Shown piece by piece: positions 32,166 through 42,589 of a DNA stretch of 64,000 nucleotides. Source of the DNA: Phymatolithon calcareum (Eukaryota > Rhodophyta > Florideophyceae > Hapalidiales); NCBI GenBank assembly GCA_977006965.1, contig OZ345361.1:2542001-2606000 (forward strand). The letters are read 5' to 3'. Numbering within the stretch: position 1 is the stretch's first letter; each line of letters begins with the position of its first letter. Under the pieces are notes generated by a model. The model ran no database searches and was not told the origin of the DNA. It saw nothing but the letters and a program-made list of their open reading frames with translations. A program made the position numbers and the translations under genes.

Positions 32166-32451
32166 GAAGCTGGAAGAGAGAACAGAAGGAGATGAAAGAA
32201 GGTAACGAGATGACCAGCTACCGTGAGCATCCTAAATGGTTTCCAACCCGGGTCATCCCTTTGAAGTACGGCGGCTGAGGATTGGCTGCGTAGAGATTTA
32301 GACGTTAAGCTCCCCGAAGCTCTGCACTTTGTGCGGCTTTGAGCTGTTGTGACATCAAGTACCACTTGTATCTGATAAAGTCTACTGTAGCCGTAAGGAT
32401 GGGGGGTTGTTCTAGAACAACTCCGAAACCTGCATAAAAGAAAAGAAAGAA
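32166..32451 (+). mobile_element. SINE-like element, copy B, with 13-bp target-site duplication
   Basis: The element is about 286 bases and noncoding. It is flanked by perfect copies of AGACTGCGCGTGC at 32153-32165 and 32452-32464. It ends CCTGCATAAAAGAAAAGAAA at 32429-32448. It matches the copy at 10867-11126, and its tail resembles the 3' end of the LINE at 12.8-15.7 kb (CTGCAGTAAAGAAAGAAAG). I could not find convincing tRNA A and B boxes, so it may not be tRNA-derived. Confidence 0.8.
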
Positions 32452-32732
32452 AGACTGCGCGTGCCCATCTTGGCAGATGACGCCTTGAGCATCGCATGCT
32501 TCTCTGCGTCAGTGGATCGGAGTGCAAATTGCAGAAAGGCAAATGGAAGGTTATCGGAGGGAGACTGCAGGTTCTATGTCGGAGCACAAAAAGTGCAATT
32601 GTCTGCAGAGGCCCTCCGCCTGATTTCATTGTAGGTGTGATATGATACCCATATTGGATTCAATTCATCACTCTCGTCGATGCCGCCACGCACAAAACAT
32701 GTTCGTAGCCTGGGCAGTGTGCAGGATATGAA

Positions 32733-34102
32733 CAGGGGTGCGAAAAAAGTAATTGGAACAAAATTAATTGCAACTATTGCAATTGTAATACTGAATTTAG
32801 GAAAATACACCAATTCCAATTATTGATTTTTCTTCATCATGAATAATTGCAATTTTAATTGGCCACGGCTGAACAAATTGCAATTCTTATTTTGATGTAA
32901 ACTTTCTCCAATTATTTCCAATTGATTTGTCCTTTGTTGTTGACGGTTACCACCATTGGTACCTATCGATCGGTGACCACCGCCAGACGACCATCTCCTG
33001 CCACCCTACTAAGATCCAAACCGCCTGCTATACATATTGCGGTCATCTGTGTCACTTTCAGAACATCAGAAGCCACAATTGACTTCAAACTGCATTTCAG
33101 AGACTCAGTTATGAAGTCTATCACGAAGAAGCGCACAACCAATTCCACTACTAACATTGAGCCTGAAATTGACACCAAAGAGCTAGTGGAGTGTATTTTG
33201 ACTTGGGACAATCCAACTGTCGCGCTCGCTGTTATGTCGCTGGCCCAAGGCGATCGCTATTTCCTCTCGTGACTCTACGCCGCACAACTTGTATTGCGAT
33301 AGTCATGCTGCTCGTAGTAGGTGATCTGCTGGGCCATGCGGGTACGTGTCTCTCGTGTGTCTATGCGCTGCATCGCTGTCTTTCGCGTAGGTTGTAGTAT
33401 ATAAGGTAGTTAGTTCCTTCCTCTGAGCAAAGGAAGGTGGGGAATTCTTCGGATTTCGGCTCGAATTCTCGGATCTCTGCTCGCTCAACTTCGCCTGCAC
33501 GCCCCTTCGACCACGCGGAGTCGGAGTTCTTCCCACTCTTCTTGATTGCAACTTTCGCCGCGCAAGCCAGCACGGAGACAACCGCGTACAAGTTCTTCTT
33601 TTCCATTTTTCGTGCGTTCATCTCAAGGTCGACGGCCAAGCCAAGGTTGCCGCCGGAGGACGGCGCCGACGTTTACATGCTTACTCTGTCTGGTATATAT
33701 TGAGGTTTTGTCGGGTTGCCTTTCTTTCCTCCTCTTTAATTCTCTCTCCTCGCTTGGGCTTTTTCACCCGTGTGGCGTCGGGTTCTCTTGAGCCGGGCGC
33801 AACACCAAGCGAGGGTGGACACTATCTTGGGATCCGGATTGAAAATGGAATGAAGATGCACTCTTGGAATGCCCCTCTGAGAGATTTAAGACCGTCATGA
33901 AGTCAGTAGTCGGTGATGGTTTCACTAACCCCGCGAGACACTTGAAATCATGCTATGGAGGATCTACGCTTAGAGAGTCGTTACAGGACTCTCTAAGCGC
34001 AAATTCTCCATAGCATGATTTTTAAAGCCAGAAAAATAGCTCTGGAAAGTGGTGGTACAATCTCAAGGTTTTTGCGTCTGTTTCTGCTAGACCGTACGAC
34101 AA
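32733..34102 (+). mobile_element. Second hAT copy, truncated and interrupted by an LTR
   Basis: It begins CAGGGGTGCGAAAAAAGTAA at 32733, like the element at 16138, with the same AATTGCAAT-rich lead-in. The coding part reads MKSITKKRTTNSTTNIEPEI then ILTWDNPT. It is split by the solo LTR, then resumes with SEGGHYLGIRIENGMKMHSW and KSVVGDGFTNPARHLKSCYG. Homology to copy 1 stops near 34102, inside the hairpin cluster. There is no right end. Confidence 0.75.
33218..33804 (+). mobile_element. Solo LTR inside the hAT copy
   Basis: The 587-base insertion is defined by comparison with the intact hAT sequence. It starts TGTCGCGC and ends GCGCAACA, the TG...CA ends of an LTR. It sits between CCAAC (33213-33217) and CCAAG (33805-33809), a 5-bp duplication with one changed base. 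A TATA-like TATATAAGG lies at 33398-33406. No internal retroelement sequence remains, so it is a recombined solo LTR. Related pieces lie in reverse at 10118-10368 and 11850-11955. Confidence 0.75.
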
Positions 34103-34810
34103 GGGCGTTGTCGTACGGGCTAGCGGAAACCGTGTCCAGTGGACACCTTTGCCCCCGCTATGCAGAATCATAAGGTATCCTGGGGCGGCAATCGCATTAG
34201 AGCTGTAAAACTAAATCATGTATACAGTATATTTGTATATGCAGTACACGTCAATGAAGCAGACTGCAGGAGGGCGCTACTCAAAATAAAGTCACTTCTT
34301 ATCTTCTCTTATACTGTACCTACTGTACATAATCGGAAGTACACTTTCTGTCTGCCCGCCACTTGGTGTTCAGTCTTACATAACTCGCGACTCAACGGAG
34401 ACGGCCAGTAAATGTAACATTGGCAGACATACTGGCCGTCCACGTTGAGAAGAAGAGCCTGGGATCTTTTGCTGTAAACAGCTCCTTAGCTTTCTGCACT
34501 AATCATTAGTGCAAAAAGTCTAAGGCGCGGAAATAACACGTCGCCGTTTCACTCCTCTTGTGTCGAGGTGTTTACAATTCGACGTACAGTATTTACAATT
34601 CATCATGAATTGTAAATACCTCGAGGCGACGTGTTACTTCCGCGAATCGGCTATTAAAAGCGTTCCTCGTATGATAGGCCAGTTTGCCCACAATTGTTCA
34701 AGCCAATCTCATTGGTCTACTACTCCTCAGTCAACCCTTTGCACGTTGTCCCTTACCCATGAGTAAGGGACATGTGCGAAGGGTAGACTGAGGAGTAGCT
34801 TTGCAAAGCT
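33945..34810. repeat. Cluster of adjacent inverted repeats
   Basis: Successive hairpins: 33945-33979 with 33987-34021 (35 bases, 3 mismatches); 34080-34102 with 34108-34130 (23 bases, 2 mismatches); 34391-34415 with 34427-34449; 34484-34503 with 34505-34525; a compound hairpin with outer arms 34526-34545 and 34625-34644 and a perfect 15-base inner stem 34589-34603 with 34605-34619; 34720-34756 with 34763-34798; and a perfect 14-base palindrome at 34797-34810. Each has different sequence. No coding function is apparent. Confidence 0.9.
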
Positions 34811-36417
34811 TTTCGCATTGCAAGCGTCGTCTCTCTTTTGTAAACCTCACCTTTGATCAGATCACCACAGTCGTCAGAGATCTGAACCAGAACACTGAGC
34901 ATGACACTTCCGTTTTTCGCATCTGCCCGCCTTCATTCAGCGTCCCAACCAGATACAGAACGCTTGCAACGTCGACTCGATTAGTGAAGTGATTGACTAA
35001 GCGATTTGAGGCGCACTGTGAGTTCGGTATGTCGACGTCTTGGCAATAACTGGCTGTTGGTGGTGTTTCCAAGCAAATGTCTAAAATAGGAGACAATTCG
35101 GCCGGAGTCCGGGCGCCGGACTTTCATCGCCGAGCTTTAGAGAAACTGCTAGCAGTACATTTTGATGGGCATATATTTTAATGAGCTTCACATGGTTCGT
35201 GCGGCGAAGAACTGGGTCTCAAGACTCATCATCCCAATCATGCCCGGCGACTCCTCAGTATGCCATATTTCTTTCAATACCTCTCCCAAAACCCCTCCTG
35301 CGTCTGCGGGTGGACCGTTTCTTCTTCTCGCTGTTAGCATCGACTAAGCAGCTTTCAACTGCTGATTTCTTCTCAATGGCGAGCACTGCCGTAAACGTAT
35401 TGCCGAGGGTCCAGGAACATGCATTGGGACCATTGTGCAATAGTTCAAATAACGCTGGCAGCTTCATGAATTTGAACACAAATTTGAATCCATGAATCTT
35501 GCCATGAATACATTATACTGTACTATTACCTCGAATTTACCTCGAGCACGGCAAATATCTTCAACCCGGTGTCCAGATTAGAAAAAGCCGAATACTGTAC
35601 TGCACTAAGTGCGGAGTAACAGCTAATGTCTTAACAGTTCATGTTTGAAATGGGTAGAGCTTCAATTCTAGACAGTTGTCTTCAATAGAGGGCGAGATTT
35701 GATCTCGTCTACATGGCTCTATCCCGCCAGACAATTGGAAGCCGTCAATCAAGTTCTGGCTTAATTCTGCAAATGTGTCCACTGTCACGACTCTCTGCTA
35801 AGGAAAACAGCTCATTTTATATCCGCCATTGTTGTTCAACCTGCTGATCTCGTGTGGCCTTGCCCTGTGTCCGTTTGAGTGCCTTGCTTGTCGGGATCCC
35901 CGTTTCTGGTCTAGGGCATCTATCTGCTCTTTCGACGACTAATCGACTTACCGCTTCAAAGATTATTGCCGATTCGCTTACCAAGATCATTTGATTCTAC
36001 TTTCCCGCTGCAGTCAAACAAAATAACAGCAACTGACGGGGACAACAGTGTTTAGCATGACAAAGCGATTACAGCGACGGCGTCGGCGTCATGCTGCACA
36101 ACACAGACATGAGCAGGTCCTATTGCGAAATATCTTGTTTGTCAAACCTAGGTATACTTTACAGACGTATCAGAAAACATACTTGGCCTTCTTGAAGAGG
36201 GGACAGAGATTTACTGTACACATAAACTCAACATGAGCCCCAAGTCAATACTACCTCTCACTCGCGCACGGGATCCTAAGGCTCTTAAAACGACCTCCTA
36301 CAGGCGTCCTGCCCCCGCTCCACGCGATGCACGTCCCATTAAACGTTAAGAAAGAAAAAGCTATTAAAACCCGATCCCGTCAGCATCCCTAAGCCACGGA
36401 ACGCACACCCATCTCCA
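34811..36417. other. Noncoding interval
   Basis: No gene is seen. It has a small palindrome near 35106-35121 (AGTCCGGGCGCCGGACT) and TACTGTAC motifs near 35517, 35595 and 36210. The last part is the 3' flank of the MgtC-like gene. Confidence 0.5.
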
Positions 36418-37374
36418 TCACACACCAGCATTCTCATTAACTCTACGCAAGTTCAACACCGCCTCCTCAACGCTATTCCCCTGCACGACCCTTGTACCCT
36501 GTTTCCCGTTAACGCGCAATGTAACCTTCGGACGTTTTTTCCGCTGACGTCGTGGAACAGGAACCGATCGACAGACAGCCAACGCCACCAAGTAGGCGCT
36601 CGCGGCCGCCAGCGGCTGTCCGGCCGCACAAGCGGCGCCCAACGCTGCCGCCAGACAGAACACCGTGGCGGTTTGCGCCAGCCGTACACGCGGCCGCGCA
36701 CGGTTCGGCGACAGCGCTGCAAACGCACCGAGAAGCATCAACGCCGTCACGGCGGCACCGGCAGGGAGAAGCGCCGGCGGGACGGCACGCACAGCGGAGG
36801 CGGTTGCACCGCCGGACGGCACCACGGCGCAAATGGTGCCCAATGCAGCAGAGAGCGATGTGACAGTCACGGCGCGAACGCCGAGCGAAAGCGCTGCTGC
36901 GCCGCCCTCCATGCCGACGAGCGCGCCGAGCACGACGGCGGTGACGAGACGGACGGAGAGGGCGAATTCACCGTCATCGATCAGTTGTTCAGAAGGGGGA
37001 TCGACTACGGTCGGTTGAAGACCGAAATCCTGTAATGAACAGGTGGCAACCGCGGGTTCGGCCGATATGCCGGCGAGGGGCGTTGTGGATGGTGCTGCGG
37101 TGAACGCTAGCGAGGTTAATGACGGTTCTGTTGTAGGGAGATCGGAGACTGATTGCGTCGGCACGGATGATGGCGGCGGCGATGCAGCGTCCATTCGACT
37201 GCCTGGTGATAATACTAGCGCGAAGGCGGCGGCTACGGCGGCGGCTGCGGGGCGGAGTCGGAGGGATATTGGGACGCGTTTCCGCATGCAGGGTGACACA
37301 TTGGAGGTGTGGCGCAATCGCTTCGCGGTTTGCAGCGGGGGCCGAGGTACTGTGAACGCGTGCAACGCGGACAT
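36418..37374 (-). CDS. MgtC/SapB-like membrane protein, probably plastid-targeted
   Basis: The protein has 318 residues from the ATG at 37374-37372; the frame extends further but only from a TTG. The first 60 residues are basic, Ala-rich and poor in acidic residues, followed by a hydrophobic stretch (AAAAVAAAFALVL). This could be a plastid transit or membrane anchor. After a Ser/Pro/Thr-rich spacer comes a membrane domain beginning FALSVRLVTAVVLGALVGME then GVRAVTVTSLSAALGTICAVV. It echoes the MgtC signature (RLLxAxxLGxLIGxER ... GLRTxxLVxLGAAL). The usual ER is EG and the G-x-R-T is GVRAV, so this is a diverged member. A basic soluble tail follows. Codon use is strongly GC-rich compared with its neighbours. 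Family call moderate. Confidence 0.55.
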   Translation of the reverse strand: MSALHAFTVPRPPLQTAKRLRHTSNVSPCMRKRVPISLRLRPAAAAVAAAFALVLSPGSRMDAASPPPSSVPTQSVSDLPTTEPSLTSLAFTAAPSTTPLAGISAEPAVATCSLQDFGLQPTVVDPPSEQLIDDGEFALSVRLVTAVVLGALVGMEGGAAALSLGVRAVTVTSLSAALGTICAVVPSGGATASAVRAVPPALLPAGAAVTALMLLGAFAALSPNRARPRVRLAQTATVFCLAAALGAACAAGQPLAAASAYLVALAVCRSVPVPRRQRKKRPKVTLRVNGKQGTRVVQGNSVEEAVLNLRRVNENAGV

Positions 37375-37899
37375 TGCGCTGTGTCGCGTGGTCGACGGCG
37401 GTTCGTGGTGGTTGAGTGGGAGCGCGGCACGGCAAGTCGTCGAGGTGGTTGTCGGAGAGAGGGTGAACAGGTCTGATTGAGTTCCGTGCGCAATGGCGCG
37501 TTGTAATGGGGGACGCCCGTGCAGGTGGGTTAGGTAGTAAAAGGACAGATGCGGAAATATTGGACGGAGATTGGGTGGTGCTGATGAGCGGTGGACATCA
37601 TACCTTAAGCGACGTATAAAAAAGATATTTAAAAGATGGGTCAATCATCGATCTGAGGTTGCATTTGGACATTCATCCGTTATGCAAAAGTTGCAGGCGA
37701 CGCTCTACCAACTGCACGTGCCTGTTGACAAATCTGCTTCAATTAAGGGTTGCAACCGCCAATGTTTATCCGCCGCGCGTCCTCAATCAGGATGCAATCT
37801 CCTGTGGTGGAAAAAAATCACAGTAGTTGTGTCCCCGGTCCTCACATATGCGTAAATGTGGTTTGTGTTCAGCCCCGCAGCTAGGTTTCCGCGTTGTGG

Positions 37900-38270
37900 A
37901 AAGTGGATGGAGAGTGCACCAGCCAGCTGTCTCTATCTACAGTAGTCGCCGAATCAACGACTCCGGGTTATCCATTTTCTAATCGGATTCTAATGCTTAC
38001 CGGGGAGATATCTCGTGGAAGCTGGACGGAGAGTATCAGAAGAAGGATGAATGGCCGACTTGTGCTTGCTCCCCGCTCTTCTACATGTGAAGACATCGTG
38101 ATGAACTTTCATCGTCAACTGAGAAATAGAGTTTCAACCTCGACAGCCAGACGGGCCTCTGGGCACTCTAAGGCCTGAATCCCATTGAATTGTGTTGGAG
38201 AAAAGCGTGTGTGAATTGGCCTCATAGTGTCTCGCAGGCAAGGAAAATTTCGCCTCCAGCATCAGAAAAC
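37900..38270 (+). pseudogene. Remnant of a Tc1/IS630-like DDE transposase
   Basis: Near 38172 one frame reads GLNPIELCWRKACVNW, the SPDLNPIExxW motif around the last catalytic residue of DDE_3 transposases. Just upstream, in another frame, is EDIVMNFHRQLRNRV, which fits the D-N-A-x-x-H block with substitutions. Stops and frame changes throughout show that it is dead. Confidence 0.45.
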
Positions 38271-39147
38271 CGCCGTACTCCGCCCTTGACGCAGATTAAT
38301 CTCCCAGTGGTACTGTACATTCTTTTGTCTCTAGACGTTCGTTGTCCAACCGGGATGCGAAAGCCGTGATCAGATGCTTTCGTGGACTTGTCCTGGAGTA
38401 TGCACTTTAGAAACGCCACCGAATGTCAAGGGGCACTCACTTGTGCTTTCTCCTACAGGTCCACCGACATTGTTAGCGTTTTCCACGGGTGCGCCGCTGC
38501 CCACTCGAACTGTGATTTGCGCAAAAATAATAGCCTGCAGCACATGCATAATCCGCAAGGATCGGATCGGCCCACATCACAATGAGGTGCGTTTTCCATC
38601 TATACGGCCCTCGCAATGCGCATCATAGCCTCAGGGCCGCAGACCGTATTTCTCCGTTCGCAGGTCTATCTCCATCTGCCAAGGAGATTTCTCGAGTCAA
38701 TTTCAATCCCCTGCACTCTTCTTCCAAGATAAAAAAAAACTGCTCTTTCGCTTGAAATTTCAATATAATTCGTACCTGCTCTCGTCGTAGTGGGGGACCA
38801 CTCTTCTTGAGCAGAAAAGTTAAAGGGTATTGTCCCCCAAGAACTTTACAGCGCTGTCATTACATATCATATTCCATGTGGGTCTGTCTGTGCCTTAGAC
38901 GAGCCCCATGTTCTTGCGCTTCAATACGCACGCCATCATCATGATCATCGTCATGATAGAGGTAATCTCTCTATCTTGCCGTGCTCTCGAAACAGTTTAT
39001 GCAACGTCCTCGTGTATATCCGGTACGCGCGTTCGCACCGCATGCAGCTGAAATTATGTGACATCACGAATGATAAATATCCCTCTACCAACCCTGTGAT
39101 CTTGACAAGCGACGCTTCAAGCAGCAGCTTCTAGAAAAAAGTTGGAA

Positions 39148-39192
39148 GAAGGCTAGCCTTCCCGCGGTAAACTTAGCTAAGTTTACCACGGG
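39148..39192. repeat. Two abutting palindromes
   Basis: GAAGGCTAGCCTTC (39148-39161) is a perfect palindrome. It is followed directly by a 16-base inverted pair, 39161-39176 with 39177-39192, with one mismatch. Confidence 0.85.
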
Positions 39193-39450
39193 ATGATAGC
39201 ACTGTAGTGTAACTGCGGCCTTTTTCATTTTTTGGTCACACCGTCGCATGTGATGTACTGTAAATGTGCACTAAGTGACATCCGGAAGCACTCAATACGG
39301 CATAGTGCACTCTCTCATTACAATCACTGTATTGCTCAATCCCTGCTGTACAGTAGTGGAGACTGCCGGTCGGGAACGGCTTCGCAACTAGCGTGTCCTT
39401 GGCTTCCATCCCTCGAGCATGCCGATTCGTCGCTGAGGAGCGCAACTCAT

Positions 39451-40665
39451 ATGACCATGGTGTCGCAGAAAAGCGGAGAGGCGGACCTGACATCTACCTT
39501 GCCTGCGGACTCTCCTCACCCCGAAAATGCTTCTGTGACGGGTTCCGAAATGGACGCCTATTGCGAAAATGAATTGTATTTACTCGACCGAAAGATGGCC
39601 TCGTACCACGCCTTGTCTGAAGCAGATAAGGACGTCTTCAGCGAATATCCAGACCGTCTGCAACAACTTTCCGATTGCATTCTTTCTAACGCTAATTTTT
39701 TGAAACTTCTGTGTGAAAAAGGCAAATCTTTTTTACAAAAGGAACCAACATTGACCAATAGTCCAACCGAGAACGAGCAACAAACTAAGGAGGCTGATAC
39801 ATCGGAAGAAAAACAAAAGGAAGTGAATGCCAGCGAAGAAGATCCGGAACCGATTTACACCAGTAACCCCACAGACGCCATTGATGAACTGCGCACGCTG
39901 TTCACCACAATAACTCGCGACTGGAGTACCGAAGGCAAAAACACCCGGGAAAAGATGTACACTCCTTTGATCAACGCCGTCGAAGAAGCTTATCAGGAGT
40001 CCGCACGTGCCTTCCGTTCCCTGGATCGCGCTAAATTCCGAGTGCTAGTTCCTAGCGCCGGTGTGGGACGATTATGTTGGGAATTGGTCTCGCGTGGCTT
40101 CTCAGTCGAAGGATGTGAGTCATCTCTACCGTCCATCGTTGCAAGTAACTACTTTCTAAACCATGCATCCGCCGCACAGCCGAACACCGTCTACCCCTTC
40201 GCGCACGACCATTGCAACGTGCAAAGTGGGGCCGAGCAAGCACGCGGCGTTGCGGTACCGGACGTGAGCGCGAGTGAGGCGCCAATTCAGTCTGAATTTG
40301 GCATGCGTACCGGCGCTTTTCTGGACGTTTACGACGATCAGGAGCAGTGCTGGGATGCAGTTGTGACATCTTTTGCATTCGATTTCGAAGAATCTGTTGT
40401 GTCTGTCATTCGGGGCGTGTCGCAAGTTCTACGTCCCGGTGGCGTGTGGGCATTTTTAGGGCCTGTGCCTGTGGCACATGAGGAGGATTTGTTTTCTGTT
40501 CAGCTGGCTGTATCGGAGTTTGTGGATGTGGTGAAAAAATCCGGATTTCGGTTGCTCAGTGAGGAGGAAATTGACGTACCCCTGGCGGCCAATTCTGCAT
40601 CGCTGAAGACGAGAACGATGCGGAGCAAATTCTTTGTGGCTATGAAGGTGCGACCGATGAAGTGA
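39451..40665 (+). CDS. Carnosine N-methyltransferase family (N2227-type) protein
   Basis: The protein has 404 residues from the ATG at 39451. The frame runs further upstream, but that part contains TACAGTA-type intergenic motifs. The N-terminal half is acidic and helical with an ETSEEKQKEVNASEE-like linker. The methyltransferase half has motif I in RVLVPSAGVGRLCWELVSRG (about residues 196-215), then SNYFLNH, FGMRTGAFLDVYD (about 283), CWDAVVTSFAFDF (about 300) and LRPGGVWAFLGPV (about 327). These are the blocks of the N2227/CARNMT1 family, where LVPGxGLGRLxWE and the DF-x-M-x-x-GDF-x-E-x-Y series are diagnostic. In animals the enzyme makes anserine from carnosine; the substrate in algae is unknown. 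Intronless. Confidence 0.8.
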   Translation: MTMVSQKSGEADLTSTLPADSPHPENASVTGSEMDAYCENELYLLDRKMASYHALSEADKDVFSEYPDRLQQLSDCILSNANFLKLLCEKGKSFLQKEPTLTNSPTENEQQTKEADTSEEKQKEVNASEEDPEPIYTSNPTDAIDELRTLFTTITRDWSTEGKNTREKMYTPLINAVEEAYQESARAFRSLDRAKFRVLVPSAGVGRLCWELVSRGFSVEGCESSLPSIVASNYFLNHASAAQPNTVYPFAHDHCNVQSGAEQARGVAVPDVSASEAPIQSEFGMRTGAFLDVYDDQEQCWDAVVTSFAFDFEESVVSVIRGVSQVLRPGGVWAFLGPVPVAHEEDLFSVQLAVSEFVDVVKKSGFRLLSEEEIDVPLAANSASLKTRTMRSKFFVAMKVRPMK

Positions 40666-41482
40666 CCTTCTTTCTAACTCCCTAGTTTTGAATTGAATCA
40701 GCAGAACTGTACCTTCGAACATCATTTCTTGTGTACCTTGGCGTAAGTTGATACACGTATTTTCTTTAATGGGTACGAATTGGACCAAATTCTCCGAATC
40801 TGTCCCTAAAGAATAACCTTTTAAGGATAAACTACTGCAGCTTGTGAGAGGGACTGGATTTAAGTTATTGAACTTGTTGAATATGCCTGCAGAGGCATTT
40901 CAGCGTTATGACGCTGATTTGGCGTAAAACTTTCCGCTTAGGTGTACGCACGCGATAAATTCGCCAGGCAGGAATCAGAACCGTCCTGTTTCCCGATGCA
41001 GGCAGTGCCTTCGCCGGAAAAATTCGGGCATATCGACCATTTTTAGGGGAACAAAGCTGATACAGTACTGATCTCAAGAGAGTTCATCCTTGTCGTGCAG
41101 AAGTAAAAGAATGAGTAGTAGAACCCCTCTGAACCCCTTCGAGTCCCCAGAAGGAAGCCCAGATTTGCCAGATCATACTGTAATAAAGGAGAAAGATCTT
41201 TGATTGCCGCTATTTTATGAGTAAAATCAAGCTGATCATCATACAGTGGACTCAAGTCAAGCAGTGGCCCGGCTCGGGAATACTGATCGGGGGGTGTTTA
41301 TCGCACTTTTTGGGCTACACACCTGAAACTCAACGAATCCCATCCCATCCGTTTCCCGAACCAAACGAATCTGAACCGTCGGCCGGACCAACTCTTCCAC
41401 TGCTCCCTCCCTCCTAACTTATAAGTGACACCAACCTTTCCACGACCAACACTTCATTCAGTGCATCCGCCCTGTTCTCTAG
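40666..41482. other. Intergenic region
   Basis: Flanks of the methyltransferase and DP genes. A TATA-like TTATAAG lies about 65 bases before the DP start. No gene is seen. Confidence 0.5.
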
Positions 41483-42589
41483 ATGGAGGATGCACAACCC
41501 GCGCCCAGCTCCTCTGCATCAAAAGTCGTCGTCAAGCGTCGGAAACCCCGTTCATCCACTGTCGTCGAGGCTGCGAATGATCGCATACGAGCCGATGGAC
41601 CGCGAATTTCAAAGACTGCAACATTGAAACAGGCGAAAGTGCATTCGAAAAAGGAACCTCTACTTGCGAAGGATGAACTGCGAATTCACGGCGTTGGAGC
41701 CCCACATCCATTGCCCGCACCGCCAGTTCCAGAAGAAACAACAAAGCGAAAAGGGTTGCGTCATTTTGCGGTTCGTGTGTCGAAAAAGGTCGAGCAAAAG
41801 CAATTCACATCCTACAATGAGGTTGCAGATGAACTCGTGCTTGAAGAGAAGAGCTTGAAGCAGGCCGAGGTCGACCGTGGAGGAAAGCTCACCCCTAGTT
41901 TACAGCGCAAAATTGCAAAGGGAGGTGCACTTGTGGACGAGAAGAACATTCGACGGCGCGTATACGATTCCCTGAATGTATTAATGGCAATGGGAATCAT
42001 CGAAAAGAATAGAAAGGTCATTCAATGGCGCGGTATCGCCATGGCACGAGCTACCAGTGAACGTGCTGAAATCTCCCGTCTTCGCGCCGCACTGACGGAA
42101 CGCCAGAAGGCTATTGAACGTAAGCGTGCCTTCTATCGTACAGTTGAGGAGCAAACGCAGCAACTCGGTCAACTCGTGGCACGCAATTCTCGTTCCGCGA
42201 GGCAAAATAACGGTGTTGAACAGTTGTTTCCCGCAGCTGCTCAACTTGTTCCTATACATCAGTTGTATGCAGATCGAATTGGAATGCCGTTCTTACTGGT
42301 GGGCACAGCGACAGATACGAAAATCGGATTGGAAATTGATCGCTCATGTGAGGATGTATCTTTCACTTTTAGTTCAGGTTTCACGATATATGATGACCGC
42401 GAAATCTTGCGACGAATGCAACTCTCACAAGTAGAGGACGAGGCGCAGGAGAGTCCAGATGGGTCGTCGGGACATGCATTACTGGACGCCGTCTCTCGTC
42501 CGTCGTCACCGATGAACAATTTGATTAGACAGGACGTTCCAGATGATCTCAATAACATGTCCACCGAGTTCGGAGAACATAGCTTTTGA
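41483..42589 (+). CDS. DP: DP-family transcription factor (E2F dimerisation partner)
   Basis: The protein has 368 residues. The DNA-binding domain starts with KGLRHFAVRVSKKVEQKQFT then SYNEVADELV (about residues 90-120). After a loop with an inserted KLTPSLQRKIAKGG it gives NIRRRVYDSLNVLMAMGIIE (about 155-175). RRRVYD is the DNA-contact motif shared by E2F and DP, and the surrounding residues are DP rather than E2F type. A leucine/glutamine-rich dimerisation helix follows (about 190-245), then the DP C-terminal fold with FTFSSGFTIYDDREILRRM (about 295-315). The tail is acidic and Ser-rich. DP proteins bind DNA as heterodimers with E2F to control S-phase genes. The gene is intronless and complete. 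Confidence 0.93.
   Translation: MEDAQPAPSSSASKVVVKRRKPRSSTVVEAANDRIRADGPRISKTATLKQAKVHSKKEPLLAKDELRIHGVGAPHPLPAPPVPEETTKRKGLRHFAVRVSKKVEQKQFTSYNEVADELVLEEKSLKQAEVDRGGKLTPSLQRKIAKGGALVDEKNIRRRVYDSLNVLMAMGIIEKNRKVIQWRGIAMARATSERAEISRLRAALTERQKAIERKRAFYRTVEEQTQQLGQLVARNSRSARQNNGVEQLFPAAAQLVPIHQLYADRIGMPFLLVGTATDTKIGLEIDRSCEDVSFTFSSGFTIYDDREILRRMQLSQVEDEAQESPDGSSGHALLDAVSRPSSPMNNLIRQDVPDDLNNMSTEFGEHSF

Larger units (their letters stand above)
37375..39450. other. Interval with a transposase scrap and palindromes
   Basis: Upstream region of the MgtC-like gene, then decayed DNA with a DDE transposase remnant (separate entry). It has two abutting palindromes at 39148-39161 and 39161-39192 and TACTGTA motifs near 38312, 39253 and 39348. 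No intact gene is seen. Confidence 0.5.
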
